A DNA stretch of 55,038 nucleotides from Actinomycetes bacterium (GTDB lineage: Bacteria > Actinomycetota > Acidimicrobiia > Acidimicrobiales > JAMCPL01). The stretch covers positions 1-55,038 of the forward strand of contig JAKAWR010000013.1 of NCBI GenBank assembly GCA_021816935.1, given 5' to 3'. The translations under genes were made by a program, and so were the position numbers. The notes beneath the pieces were generated by a model. The model saw only the letters and a list, made by a program, of their open reading frames with translations, made no database searches and was not told the DNA's origin. Below are positions 35,245 to 43,412 of the stretch, piece after piece. Within the stretch, counting starts at the first letter, position 1, and every line of letters begins with the position of its first letter.

Positions 35245-36279
35245 TCAGGCCGGAGGACGCCGATGCTTCCCGGATCGCTGCTGGCGGAGCAGGGCCGCGA
35301 CGAGCCGTATGCCGAGCACTGCAGCCGCGGCCGGAACAAGGAGCCTGCGCCACCCGGTCGACGTCTTGACTGCAAACCTGAGGGTGGAACGGTGGTGAGC
35401 CAGTATCATCCGGTAGGGCTGCCGGCTCGTCGAGACTGCGCCCTCGTGGACAGCCCGGGCGCCGGGTACGTATAGCACCCCCCACCCCGCCCGGCCGAGC
35501 CTCCAGCAGAGATCGACGTCCTCCCCGTACATAAAGTAGCCCTCGTCGAAACCTCTCACCTCTTCGAGTGCCCGGCGCCTCGCCAGGAAGATCGCTCCCG
35601 ATACCCAGTCGACCTGGCGGGCTTTCGTGCCACTGTTATCACGTACCGCCTCTCCAACCCCGACGGGCTCACCCTCGCCCGGCGTGCCAAGCTCGCCCTC
35701 CATCCGGTACCGCCTGGACAGCCTGTTCCCCGGAACGAAAAGCCCGGCGAGAGCGTGAACCCCAGCCTCGATATACGATGGAAATCGTCTCGCAGACGGA
35801 TACAGTGACCCATCGGTATTCCATATGGACGGCCCGGCCACACCCGCTACCGGCGCGGCGGCGAGCACTCCGGCCAGCTCCTGCAGAGTACCGGTCTCCA
35901 CAACTACGTCCGGGTTGCAGACCAGAACGAGCTCCTCGGCCAGCGTCGCCATCCCCCGGTTGACCGCGGAGCCGTAGCCCAAGTTCGTTCCCGCATCCAC
36001 CACACGGACGGACGGCAAGTCCCGCCGGGCACGCAGCGCTTCGGCGGACCCGTCGCCGGATGCGTTGTCGACGACGACCACCCTTACCGCACCGGCGACA
36101 AGGAGGGACTCGACGCAGCGCTGAAGATGTTCGCCAGCGTTGTGGTTGACAACGACTGCCGATGTTGCGGGGGACACTGTCACCGAACCGGGAACTGCCG
36201 CCGTCGCCCCGGCAACCTGCGCCGTCGCCCCAGAAGGCACCCCCGCACCGGGGATCCCCTCCGTTTCCGCCGGTCTCAC
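35245..36279 (-). CDS. family 2 glycosyltransferase, WbbL-like (rhamnosyltransferase candidate)
   Basis: About 344 aa. GT-A core: SAVVVNHNAGEHLQRCVESL near residue 40, VVDNASGDGSAEAL, TNLGYGSAVNRGM, VLVCNPDVVVE (DxD-like metal site), WVSGAIFLARRRALEEV and FDEGYFMYGEDVDLCWRLGR (catalytic acidic ED). The C-terminal HHRSTLRFAVKTSTGWRR resembles the actinobacterial rhamnosyltransferase WbbL that links dTDP-rhamnose to GlcNAc-PP-lipid. The start is uncertain: GTG 36279 includes a low-complexity N-terminus, GTG 36183 begins just before the catalytic domain. It follows rmlD after a 40-bp gap, fitting use of dTDP-rhamnose. Confidence 0.87.
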   Translation of the reverse strand: MRPAETEGIPGAGVPSGATAQVAGATAAVPGSVTVSPATSAVVVNHNAGEHLQRCVESLLVAGAVRVVVVDNASGDGSAEALRARRDLPSVRVVDAGTNLGYGSAVNRGMATLAEELVLVCNPDVVVETGTLQELAGVLAAAPVAGVAGPSIWNTDGSLYPSARRFPSYIEAGVHALAGLFVPGNRLSRRYRMEGELGTPGEGEPVGVGEAVRDNSGTKARQVDWVSGAIFLARRRALEEVRGFDEGYFMYGEDVDLCWRLGRAGWGVLYVPGARAVHEGAVSTSRQPYRMILAHHRSTLRFAVKTSTGWRRLLVPAAAAVLGIRLVAALLRQQRSGKHRRPPA

Positions 36280-36319
36280 CCCGGTCTCACCCCCGCTCCG
36301 GGATTCCCTCCCCGATCCG

Positions 36320-37219
36320 TCAATCCAGGACCTCGAGAAGCCTCGACAGGCCGTCCTGCCAAGGGGGCAATAGCTCCATACCCAGCGCCTGCAGGGCCCT
36401 GTTCTCCAGCACCGAGTTGGCCGGCCGGGGAGCGGCCCGCGGCGGATCGAGGGCGGAGGTAGGGATCGGCTCGACGATTCCCGGGTCGCCCCCGCACCCC
36501 GCCACCACGTGTCTGGCGACATCGAACCAGCTACCCGAGTCCTGATTGGTCACGTGGAACACGCCGGGGAGCCTGTCCGTCGCGAGCACAGCCACGAGAC
36601 ACGCCAGGTCCGCGGTGACCGTGAGCGAGCCCCTCTGGTCGTCCACCACCTTGAGCGGCTTGCCGGCCTCGTACGCGTTCTTGATCGACCGCGCGAAATT
36701 GGAGCCCCGGGCCCCGCAGACCCACGACGTCCGGACAACAGACGATCCCGGATCGAGCTCGAACTCTCCTGCGAGCTTCGAGCGGCCGTAGACCGACAGC
36801 GGATTGGTCCTGTCCCACTCCACGTACGGCCGCTCCGAGGTGCCGTCGAACACGTAGTCCGTGGAGATGTAGACAACGTGAGCGCCGCACCTCCGGGCAC
36901 CTTCGGCGATGTTGCGTGTCCCGATCCCGTTCACGGCAAAGGCCCTGCCGGGGTCGGCCTCGCAGCCGTCCACATTCGTCATGGCTGCTGCGTGGATCAC
37001 CACCTCTGGAGAGAGGGCCTCGAAAACCTGAAGGACAGAAGCCCGCCCGACGATATCCACATCCTCCTCGCGCAGCTCCATCACATCACAGGGCGACATG
37101 GTCTTGACCCGGCGGTGCCAGGCCGATCCACCGTCCGCACCCGGGGGCAGCGTGCTGGCCAACGCGTCAGCCAGATCGGAAGCCAACTGCCCTCCCGCCC
37201 CCGTGACGAGAACCTTCAC
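36320..37219 (-). CDS. rmlD: dTDP-4-dehydrorhamnose reductase
   Basis: RmlD performs the last step of dTDP-L-rhamnose synthesis. The 299-aa protein has VLVTGAGGQLASDLADALAS at the N-terminus, HAAAMTNVDGCEADPGRAF, YISTDYVFDGTS, catalytic YGRSKLAGE (Tyr-x3-Lys), VVRTSWVCGARGSNFARSI and GVFHVTNQDSGSWFDVA. GTG 37219 overlaps the rmlB stop as GTGA, so the two are coupled. rmlA and rmlC are not seen in this window. Confidence 0.94.
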   Translation of the reverse strand: MKVLVTGAGGQLASDLADALASTLPPGADGGSAWHRRVKTMSPCDVMELREEDVDIVGRASVLQVFEALSPEVVIHAAAMTNVDGCEADPGRAFAVNGIGTRNIAEGARRCGAHVVYISTDYVFDGTSERPYVEWDRTNPLSVYGRSKLAGEFELDPGSSVVRTSWVCGARGSNFARSIKNAYEAGKPLKVVDDQRGSLTVTADLACLVAVLATDRLPGVFHVTNQDSGSWFDVARHVVAGCGGDPGIVEPIPTSALDPPRAAPRPANSVLENRALQALGMELLPPWQDGLSRLLEVLD

Positions 37220-38217
37220 CGACCCCAGGAATCCTCGACCACCGGCGCCCTGGCGAGAAGCGGCTCCCACCAGCTCCGGTTGTCCCTATACCAGAGAACC
37301 GTCTCCTTCATGCCATCCTCGAACCCGATGGTCGGCTCCCAGCCCAGTTCGTGGTGGATCTTGGAGTAGTCGAGCCGGTAACGCCTGTCGTGGCCGGGCC
37401 TGTCCGGAACAATCTTCTTCAGCGAGTCCGGCTTACCCAGTGCTCCCAGGACAGCGTCGGCAATCTGCTCGATATCGGCCTCCACCCCGCTCCCCACGTG
37501 GTACGTCTCACCCGCACGCCCCACGAGAAGGACCGCCTCGATCGCCCGGCAATGATCGATAACGTGGAGCCATTCCCTCTTGTTTCGCGTCGACGCATAG
37601 AGCGGGAGAGGCTCGTCATTCAGGGCATGCGTAGCAAAGAGTGGTATCACTTTCTCCGGGAACTGGTACGGACCGAAGTTGTTGGCGCAGTTCGTGATGG
37701 TGGCATCCAGTCCGAAGGTATTCACATAGGCCCTCACCGCATGGTCGGCGCCGGCTTTCGAGGCATTGTAGGGGGTGCGGGGCCGATACGGGCTCTCCTC
37801 CGTGAACATCTCGTCGGAATCCAGGTCCAGATCGCCGTACACCTCGCAGGTCGATACATGGTGGAACCGTTTGACCCCGGTCTCCTTGGCGGCGTGAAGG
37901 AGCGTCTGGGTGCCAAGCACGTTGGTCCGGAAAAACCGGGCCGGGTCGACCACCGCCAGGCTGTTGTGCGACTCGGCAGCGAAGTTCACCACGTACTCGA
38001 CCGAGTGGCCCTCGATGGCGTGACGGACCAGATCCAGATCGCAGATGTCGCCCTTCACGAAGGTGATCCTGTCGCGCACGTCGTCGAGACTCTCGATGCA
38101 ACCCGCGTAGGTAAGGAGGTCGTAGACGACGAGGCGATCGTCCGGATGCCGGTCGAGCCAGTAGCGCACGAAGTTGGAGCCTATGAAGCCAGCACCGCCG
38201 GTAATCATCAAACGCAT
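37216..38217 (-). CDS. rmlB: dTDP-glucose 4,6-dehydratase (variant active site)
   Basis: A 333-aa extended SDR aligned end to end with RmlB: ITGGAGFIGSNFVRYWLDRH, YDLLTYAGCIESL, FAAESHNSLAVVDP, HHVSTCEVYGDLDLDSDEMF, TEESPYRPRTPYNASKAGAD (Tyr-x3-Lys), NCANNFGPYQFPEKVIPLF, KREWLHVIDHCRAI and DRPGHDRRYRLD. The enzyme oxidises and dehydrates dTDP-glucose for rhamnose synthesis. The canonical catalytic STDEVYG reads STCEVYG, so the usual general-acid Asp is Cys, and the usual ESHVDRS is ESHNSLA. It may be a sister subfamily with altered substrate or chemistry. The ATG lies 7 nt after a TAACCT box and heads the rmlB-rmlD-GT2 operon. Confidence 0.9.
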   Translation of the reverse strand: MRLMITGGAGFIGSNFVRYWLDRHPDDRLVVYDLLTYAGCIESLDDVRDRITFVKGDICDLDLVRHAIEGHSVEYVVNFAAESHNSLAVVDPARFFRTNVLGTQTLLHAAKETGVKRFHHVSTCEVYGDLDLDSDEMFTEESPYRPRTPYNASKAGADHAVRAYVNTFGLDATITNCANNFGPYQFPEKVIPLFATHALNDEPLPLYASTRNKREWLHVIDHCRAIEAVLLVGRAGETYHVGSGVEADIEQIADAVLGALGKPDSLKKIVPDRPGHDRRYRLDYSKIHHELGWEPTIGFEDGMKETVLWYRDNRSWWEPLLARAPVVEDSWGR

Positions 38218-38224
38218 AGCGACC

Positions 38225-38230
38225 AGGTTA
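38225..38230 (-). promoter_or_regulatory. -10 box TAACCT of the rmlB operon, leaderless arrangement
   Basis: On the minus strand TAACCT is followed by 7 nt and then the ATG at 38217. No Shine-Dalgarno precedes the start. Confidence 0.4.
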
Positions 38231-38348
38231 CATTACGGAACCCGGAAGACGGTCCATCCCGCGCCGACAACCTGCTCGAACGATCGAAACGTCGCCCGAC
38301 CCGACCCGGCACCCGGCCTTGCGATGCTAGCTACCCCGCGCCCGGCCG

Positions 38349-41300
38349 TCAGGTCGACGGGCCGAAATACCCCGTCACGTCGAGCAGGATCTCGGTCGCA
38401 GTACTCGCGGAGTTGTAGACCGCCACTTCACCTTTCGAATCGAGGCCGCCGATCACCATGTTCGCCGCGGTCGACCCGGCCCGGAAATTGACATCGGACG
38501 TCGACGGGTTCGCCTGCGCCGGATCCAGCGCCAGGAAGCCGCCCTTGGTCGGCCCGGCCGCCGTGAGGTTCCCGACGAATGCGATCGCACCCGCCGGCAC
38601 GAGGTTGGCCCCTGCACCCCCTACGATCACGGCGTCCTTGCCGCCGGGCTGGATGGCCGGTAACAGTCCGTTGGCTGCAGAGATCGCCGTAATACCCGAG
38701 CAGTCGGCCGGAGGAGTGCTAGACGAGCACCTCGTGTCGGAGTAACGAGTGGGGCTGATCGGATTGAACAGCGAGCCGGTCTGGGTCCCGCTCGACCCGT
38801 CGGTGTAGTAACCGTTCACGTCCACGATCACCTCCGCGCCTGCGGAACTGTAGACACCAACCAGGCCACTCGCGGAAACTCGAACCGTGACCCGGTTCGG
38901 GACCGTCTCGCCCTGGGTCCAGTTGACGTTGCTGACCGTAGCCTTCGTGGACCCTGCAGGATACACGGTGACATAACCGCTCCCGACGGTCGTGGCGACG
39001 ACGGTCACGTTCAGAACCACGGCCTCCACCCCGCCAGAGGGGACGCCACCCGACCCGTCGACGGACACGTTCTCGGTATGGCCCGCTGTGAACGACGTCA
39101 AGGCCTTGTTCTTACTCGGGATACCCGAGCAATCCGAGAGGCTATTGTTGGTTACGCATCTCGTGTCGGCGAGCCGGTACGGGGGGAGCGGGTCGTATAG
39201 CCCTGCCTTGCTGCTCCCCGACGGCGCCGTGTAATAGCCCTGCACGTCCAGCTCGTAATCGACCGATCCCAGGCCCGCGCCGTTTGCGACCGTGATCGTA
39301 CCGGCCGGCGACACCTGTACCGTGGCGAGGTTCGCAATGGCCCCCGGCGACGTCTTTACCCAGTTGATGCTGGACACGGCCGGGGCGGAGCTACCCGGGT
39401 AAAGTGCGAGGTAGCCGCTCTGGCCGCCGAAGTTCTCGACCGTTATGTTGACGACGACCGCGGCCACGCCGCTCCCGGGCACCTGGTCCGCCCCGGGTCC
39501 GGTGCCGTCGATCTGCACCGCCTCGGTCTGGCCCGCACCTATCGAGCCGAGCGCCGCGTTTGCCACCGGCACGTTCTCGCTCGCACAGAAACCGGGCGGC
39601 GACCCACCGGCGCAGCGGGTGTCGACGATCCGGAAGGGGTTTACGGGAGTATATGCCGAGCCGGTGAGCGGCGCTGTGATCGTGTAGGCCGGGGTCGACG
39701 CGGCAACGGTGTCCGAAGACGTGTAGACGCCCATCGCGTACGTGCCCGCCGGCGGATTCGTCGCGTTAGCTGCTACGACCGTCACCGCCGCCCCGCCGGC
39801 GATCATCACGCCGGGCGGGATGGTGATCTGCGTCGTCGCTCCGGAGCTCCCGAGCACTATGCCGCCGGTCCCGACTGCGGTGCCGTTCACCGTGTAATCC
39901 GTCGGGCTCGCCGAGAATGCCGTGCCGCTCGTCGCGGTGAGCGTAATCGTCGACGCGTTCGCGCTCAGGCCACCCGAACCGCTCGTGGTGAAGCCGATAG
40001 TATAGGTAACGCCGCCCGCCGCGGCCGTGTTGCTCGACGGAGCCGGTCCGGTGACCGACGTGACCGAAGCCGGCGAGGAGGGGATGAGGTGCGCCTCGAG
40101 AAATGCAAGGGTGGCGGGGAACTCGGTCGAGTCGTAGGCGAAGGCGTGAGCGCACAAGGAGTTCAGATCCATCTGCGCGGTCAAGCCGTCTGCCTGCGCC
40201 CGGGTCTCTACCTCTTCCTGCTGGCGTGGAGGGACGATCTCGCAGGTGCCGTTGCCCGTGAAGTCCGTCGACGCGGCGACGAGAATCGCGGGAGCCGCTG
40301 TCGGTGGCGGTGGCGTCGGGTCGATGAGCTGAGCGGGCGACGCTTGCTCGTAGCGAACGAGGCAGGTGTTCGCTGTCGGGTCCCAGGCTTGGCTCCACGG
40401 GTCGCTGCAGCCGAGGTACTTTGCCCAGCTCGTGTTGGCCAGGTTGAAACCAGACGATATCTGTTGGTACTCGCCGATCAGTTCGAAGGTATCCGCGGTG
40501 CCCGACCAGTCCACCACGGTGCCCACGGCTGCCGAAGGTTGAATCAGCGGCGCCGCGAGCGCGGCGGACAGCGCCAGATTTCCGCCGGCGGAGCCACCCC
40601 AGAGGCCGATCTCGTTCGGGGCGACGCCGTAGGTCGCCGCATTGGCGCGTACCCACGCCACGGCGTTCATGACGTCGTAGACCGGGTTCGGGAAGGTCGG
40701 CTGGCTGGCGGTGGCAAGTGGGTAGCTGACGGCAAATGCGGCGATACCGTTCTGAGCCAGCGCTATGGCTTCGCTCGACACGTCGCACTTGTCACCCGAC
40801 ACGTGGCCGCCACCGTGCACGATGATCACCGCAGGAACGTCGCCAGAGACCGCCTGGGGCAGGTAGGCATCGAGGTAGATAGGGTTGTTGAAGTCCTGCC
40901 CGTACACGAGGTTTGCCGTGTAGTTGACATTCGAACCGGGAGGAGGTGGGCAGCTGGAGGTGTTCGTGACCACGGTGGGGCCGGTGATAGGCGGCGGCAA
41001 CGGAGAGGGCACGGTGGGCGAGGGTGGGCTCGCTAGGGTTTGGAGCAGCCACGACGTCGTGTTCTCGATCATCGTGCCGGTGCCCGGGGGGTCGATGGGG
41101 TCGTTGGCGTATGCGATCGAATGGGCACAAGCGCTCGTCGCCTGGATGGTGACCGGAGCGCCGTGAGTCTGGAGTGCGGTCGCCATCTCGACGGTGTTCT
41201 GCGGGTTGACGACCTCGCACTGTCCGGGACTGGTCCCGGCATCCGTGCTGGTAACGAGCAGAGACGGAGGATCGCTGCGTGTGACGTGGGTAATTGGCGA

Positions 41301-42155
41301 TGCGGTGAGAAGGTTTCTGAAGCACGCCGAGTCGATAAAGTTGCTGCAACCGAGGTAATCGACGGCTCCCTGGAAGTCGGAGGGGTGCGCGCTGGCATCG
41401 GCATAGTAGTCGGTCACCCAGTCATAGGCTCCCGACCAGCCGACCACGGCCTGCACGGCGGCAGAGCGGTTCGACATGGCCGCTTCGTACGACGCGTCGA
41501 AGGCAATGGGTGCGCCAGCGGAGGTGCCCCACAGGGCGAGCTCGGCGGGTTTCGTCTGCAGGGCTGCCGCGTTCGCCCGCACCCACTGCACGGCGAGCGC
41601 GGTGTCAGCGGGGGCTTGCAAGAACGGGTGCTGGGAGCTCGACGCCAGCGGATAGTCGATGGCGAACACCGCCAGCCCTTGCTGGGCCATGTACGTCGCT
41701 TCAGGTCCATTGCTGCACTTGGTCCCGCTGGTGAAGTCTCCACCATGGACTACGACGACACCGGGGACAGGGCTGGAGGCGCCCTGGGGCAGGTAGGCGT
41801 CGAGATACAGGTTCTCGCCGAGTTGGCTGTCGTACCCGTAGAGCAGGTTCCCGTAATAGTCGACGCCGCTTCCCGACGGGGGACAGCACGCCGGCCCGGA
41901 GTTGCAGCTACCGGGGCTCGGAAGACCCTGGACGGAGAGAGCGAAACTGCGGGGCGCCACATGGGCGACCGGAGTCGCTGCACTTGGCACAACGGCCCCA
42001 ATGACTTCCATCGACGAGATCCCCAGCGCAAACACCGCGCTCGAGGCGCAAACTGATGCGAGAACCACGCGAAGATGCTGTCGCATACGAGCCGCAAAGC
42101 ACCCGGTTCCCTGCAAGACCTTCCTTTTCGTTGTCCATTCTGTTGCGTGGCCCAT
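38349..42155 (-). CDS. giant secreted protein with two alpha/beta-hydrolase (esterase) domains and three C-terminal modules
   Basis: About 1268 aa. A signal peptide (MRQHLRVVLASVCASSAVFA) comes after about 23 residues from ATG 42155; translation may really begin at ATG 42086. Two tandem esterase-like domains each have an oxyanion HGG, a Gly-x-Ser-x-Gly elbow (WGTSAG near residue 213; WGGSAGG near 523), an acid (STDAGTSPGQCE; ASTDFTGNGTCE) and a His (CAHSIAY; CAHAFAY). Both begin with CCPPSGSGV/CPPPPGSNV, so they arose by duplication, and both have conserved cysteines. A Ser/Thr-rich Ig-like segment follows, then three modules of about 130 residues (RIVDTR, RLADTR, RYSDTR to DVxGYY) like those at 17167-20115. 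It is probably an extracellular polyester or acyl-ester hydrolase held at the surface; the substrate is unknown. Confidence 0.9.
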   Translation of the reverse strand: MGHATEWTTKRKVLQGTGCFAARMRQHLRVVLASVCASSAVFALGISSMEVIGAVVPSAATPVAHVAPRSFALSVQGLPSPGSCNSGPACCPPSGSGVDYYGNLLYGYDSQLGENLYLDAYLPQGASSPVPGVVVVHGGDFTSGTKCSNGPEATYMAQQGLAVFAIDYPLASSSQHPFLQAPADTALAVQWVRANAAALQTKPAELALWGTSAGAPIAFDASYEAAMSNRSAAVQAVVGWSGAYDWVTDYYADASAHPSDFQGAVDYLGCSNFIDSACFRNLLTASPITHVTRSDPPSLLVTSTDAGTSPGQCEVVNPQNTVEMATALQTHGAPVTIQATSACAHSIAYANDPIDPPGTGTMIENTTSWLLQTLASPPSPTVPSPLPPPITGPTVVTNTSSCPPPPGSNVNYTANLVYGQDFNNPIYLDAYLPQAVSGDVPAVIIVHGGGHVSGDKCDVSSEAIALAQNGIAAFAVSYPLATASQPTFPNPVYDVMNAVAWVRANAATYGVAPNEIGLWGGSAGGNLALSAALAAPLIQPSAAVGTVVDWSGTADTFELIGEYQQISSGFNLANTSWAKYLGCSDPWSQAWDPTANTCLVRYEQASPAQLIDPTPPPPTAAPAILVAASTDFTGNGTCEIVPPRQQEEVETRAQADGLTAQMDLNSLCAHAFAYDSTEFPATLAFLEAHLIPSSPASVTSVTGPAPSSNTAAAGGVTYTIGFTTSGSGGLSANASTITLTATSGTAFSASPTDYTVNGTAVGTGGIVLGSSGATTQITIPPGVMIAGGAAVTVVAANATNPPAGTYAMGVYTSSDTVAASTPAYTITAPLTGSAYTPVNPFRIVDTRCAGGSPPGFCASENVPVANAALGSIGAGQTEAVQIDGTGPGADQVPGSGVAAVVVNITVENFGGQSGYLALYPGSSAPAVSSINWVKTSPGAIANLATVQVSPAGTITVANGAGLGSVDYELDVQGYYTAPSGSSKAGLYDPLPPYRLADTRCVTNNSLSDCSGIPSKNKALTSFTAGHTENVSVDGSGGVPSGGVEAVVLNVTVVATTVGSGYVTVYPAGSTKATVSNVNWTQGETVPNRVTVRVSASGLVGVYSSAGAEVIVDVNGYYTDGSSGTQTGSLFNPISPTRYSDTRCSSSTPPADCSGITAISAANGLLPAIQPGGKDAVIVGGAGANLVPAGAIAFVGNLTAAGPTKGGFLALDPAQANPSTSDVNFRAGSTAANMVIGGLDSKGEVAVYNSASTATEILLDVTGYFGPST

Positions 42156-42326
42156 CTTCAGCGAATCCCTTCTATCGAGTGTTTCGTCGCCCACCTCTGA
42201 ATCATAGAGACTATATATCAGAGTGCCGTGAGCGGGAGGTTAAGAGAATGTGAACAAACCCGAGCGCGCCGACGTCGTCTGGGACTCCGGCTCGCTTGGC
42301 CAGGGGAGGTCGAAGAAGTGGGACGG

Positions 42327-43292
42327 TCAGGCCTCGGGCCGCCGCTCGGCATCACCGAGAATCACGATATCGCCAGAGCTGATCCGCCGCGCCGTACGTC
42401 CTGCATCAATCACCAGGCATCCGTCCTCGTCCAAGTCGACCGCCGGACCTGCAACGGTCTCGCCGGTGACCAACCTGGCCTCCACGACCCGCCCGAGCGT
42501 AACGCACCGGCTCCTGTAACCACCCACGGTTCTCTCCCGCCATCCCGCCGCCTGCATGCCTCCCATCCAGGCGTCGATCCCGGCAAGAATGCCCTCCAGG
42601 AGCGCCGTGCGGGATACTGCCCGCCCCGTCTCCAGCAGGATCGACGTAGCCTGCCTCGATCCGGAAGGCCCCGCCGAACGCGACCGGGGCCATGACACGT
42701 TGAGGCCGATGCCTGCCACCACTGCAAAGAGCGCCTCGCCCGCCGGCCCCACGCCGTGCTCACCAGCGGCAACGGCCTCCGCCAGGCACCCCGCGAGTTT
42801 GCTCGCTCCCACGTACAGGTCATTCGGCCACACGAGGTCGACTCCGAGCCCCGCCACCTCCTCGCAAGCCTGCTTGACGGCCAAGCCCGTGGCCATGACG
42901 GCCAGATGCAGATCCTGCGCCGCAAGAAGCTCCGGCAGGACGATGGACGCGAGCAGGCATCGGCCTTTCGGCGCCTCCCACCGCCGGTCCAGCCGGCCCC
43001 TGCCATCCGACTGGTAATCTGCCACCGCCACCAGACCGGGCACGCCCGTTTCTCTCCATGACTCCACCCGTGCACCGGAGCCCGCTGCCGCAACCCTTCG
43101 GGCGCGACACTCCTCCGTCCCGGCGGCAGTCCCCGTCCCGGCGGAACCCGTCGGTCCGTAGCCGGTACTGCGGCCGGCACTGCAGGCACGTTTCACCTCT
43201 GCCACGAGGTAGCTGTTCGTCGACCCGATCTCCTCGAACCACTGCAGCTCGTGCCCGGCGATCGTCGTGCTGCGACAAAATGCCTCGCTCAC
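42327..43292 (-). CDS. birA: biotin--[acetyl-CoA-carboxylase] ligase
   Basis: Attaches biotin to carboxylase carrier domains. The protein of about 321 aa lacks the N-terminal HTH of E. coli BirA, so it is a ligase without DNA binding. Landmarks: FEEIGSTNSYLVAEV near residue 18, VADYQSDGRGRLDRRWEAPK (biotinyl-AMP loop), LVWPNDLYVGASKLAGCLAE, VVAGIGLNVSW, and a C-terminal SH3-like domain (GRVVEARLVTGETVAGPAVD). A Gly/Ala/Ser-rich insert of about 40 residues (SAGRSTGYGPTGSAGTG onward) separates the first two motifs. GTG 43292 has AAGGCGG upstream; the frame is open to 43370. Its likely substrate, the BCCP-containing carboxylase, is at 49591-51417. Confidence 0.93.
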   Translation of the reverse strand: MSEAFCRSTTIAGHELQWFEEIGSTNSYLVAEVKRACSAGRSTGYGPTGSAGTGTAAGTEECRARRVAAAGSGARVESWRETGVPGLVAVADYQSDGRGRLDRRWEAPKGRCLLASIVLPELLAAQDLHLAVMATGLAVKQACEEVAGLGVDLVWPNDLYVGASKLAGCLAEAVAAGEHGVGPAGEALFAVVAGIGLNVSWPRSRSAGPSGSRQATSILLETGRAVSRTALLEGILAGIDAWMGGMQAAGWRERTVGGYRSRCVTLGRVVEARLVTGETVAGPAVDLDEDGCLVIDAGRTARRISSGDIVILGDAERRPEA

Positions 43293-43412
43293 CGCAACCG
43301 CCTTCGATCCCTCCCGACCGCGTCCAGCCGGTCCCTTCCCGCGCTCAGCCCCGCTCGGGAACCTGCACACCCGCCGGTGGAGCAGAACCCGCCTGGTAAA
43401 CTGCGGGAGGAC

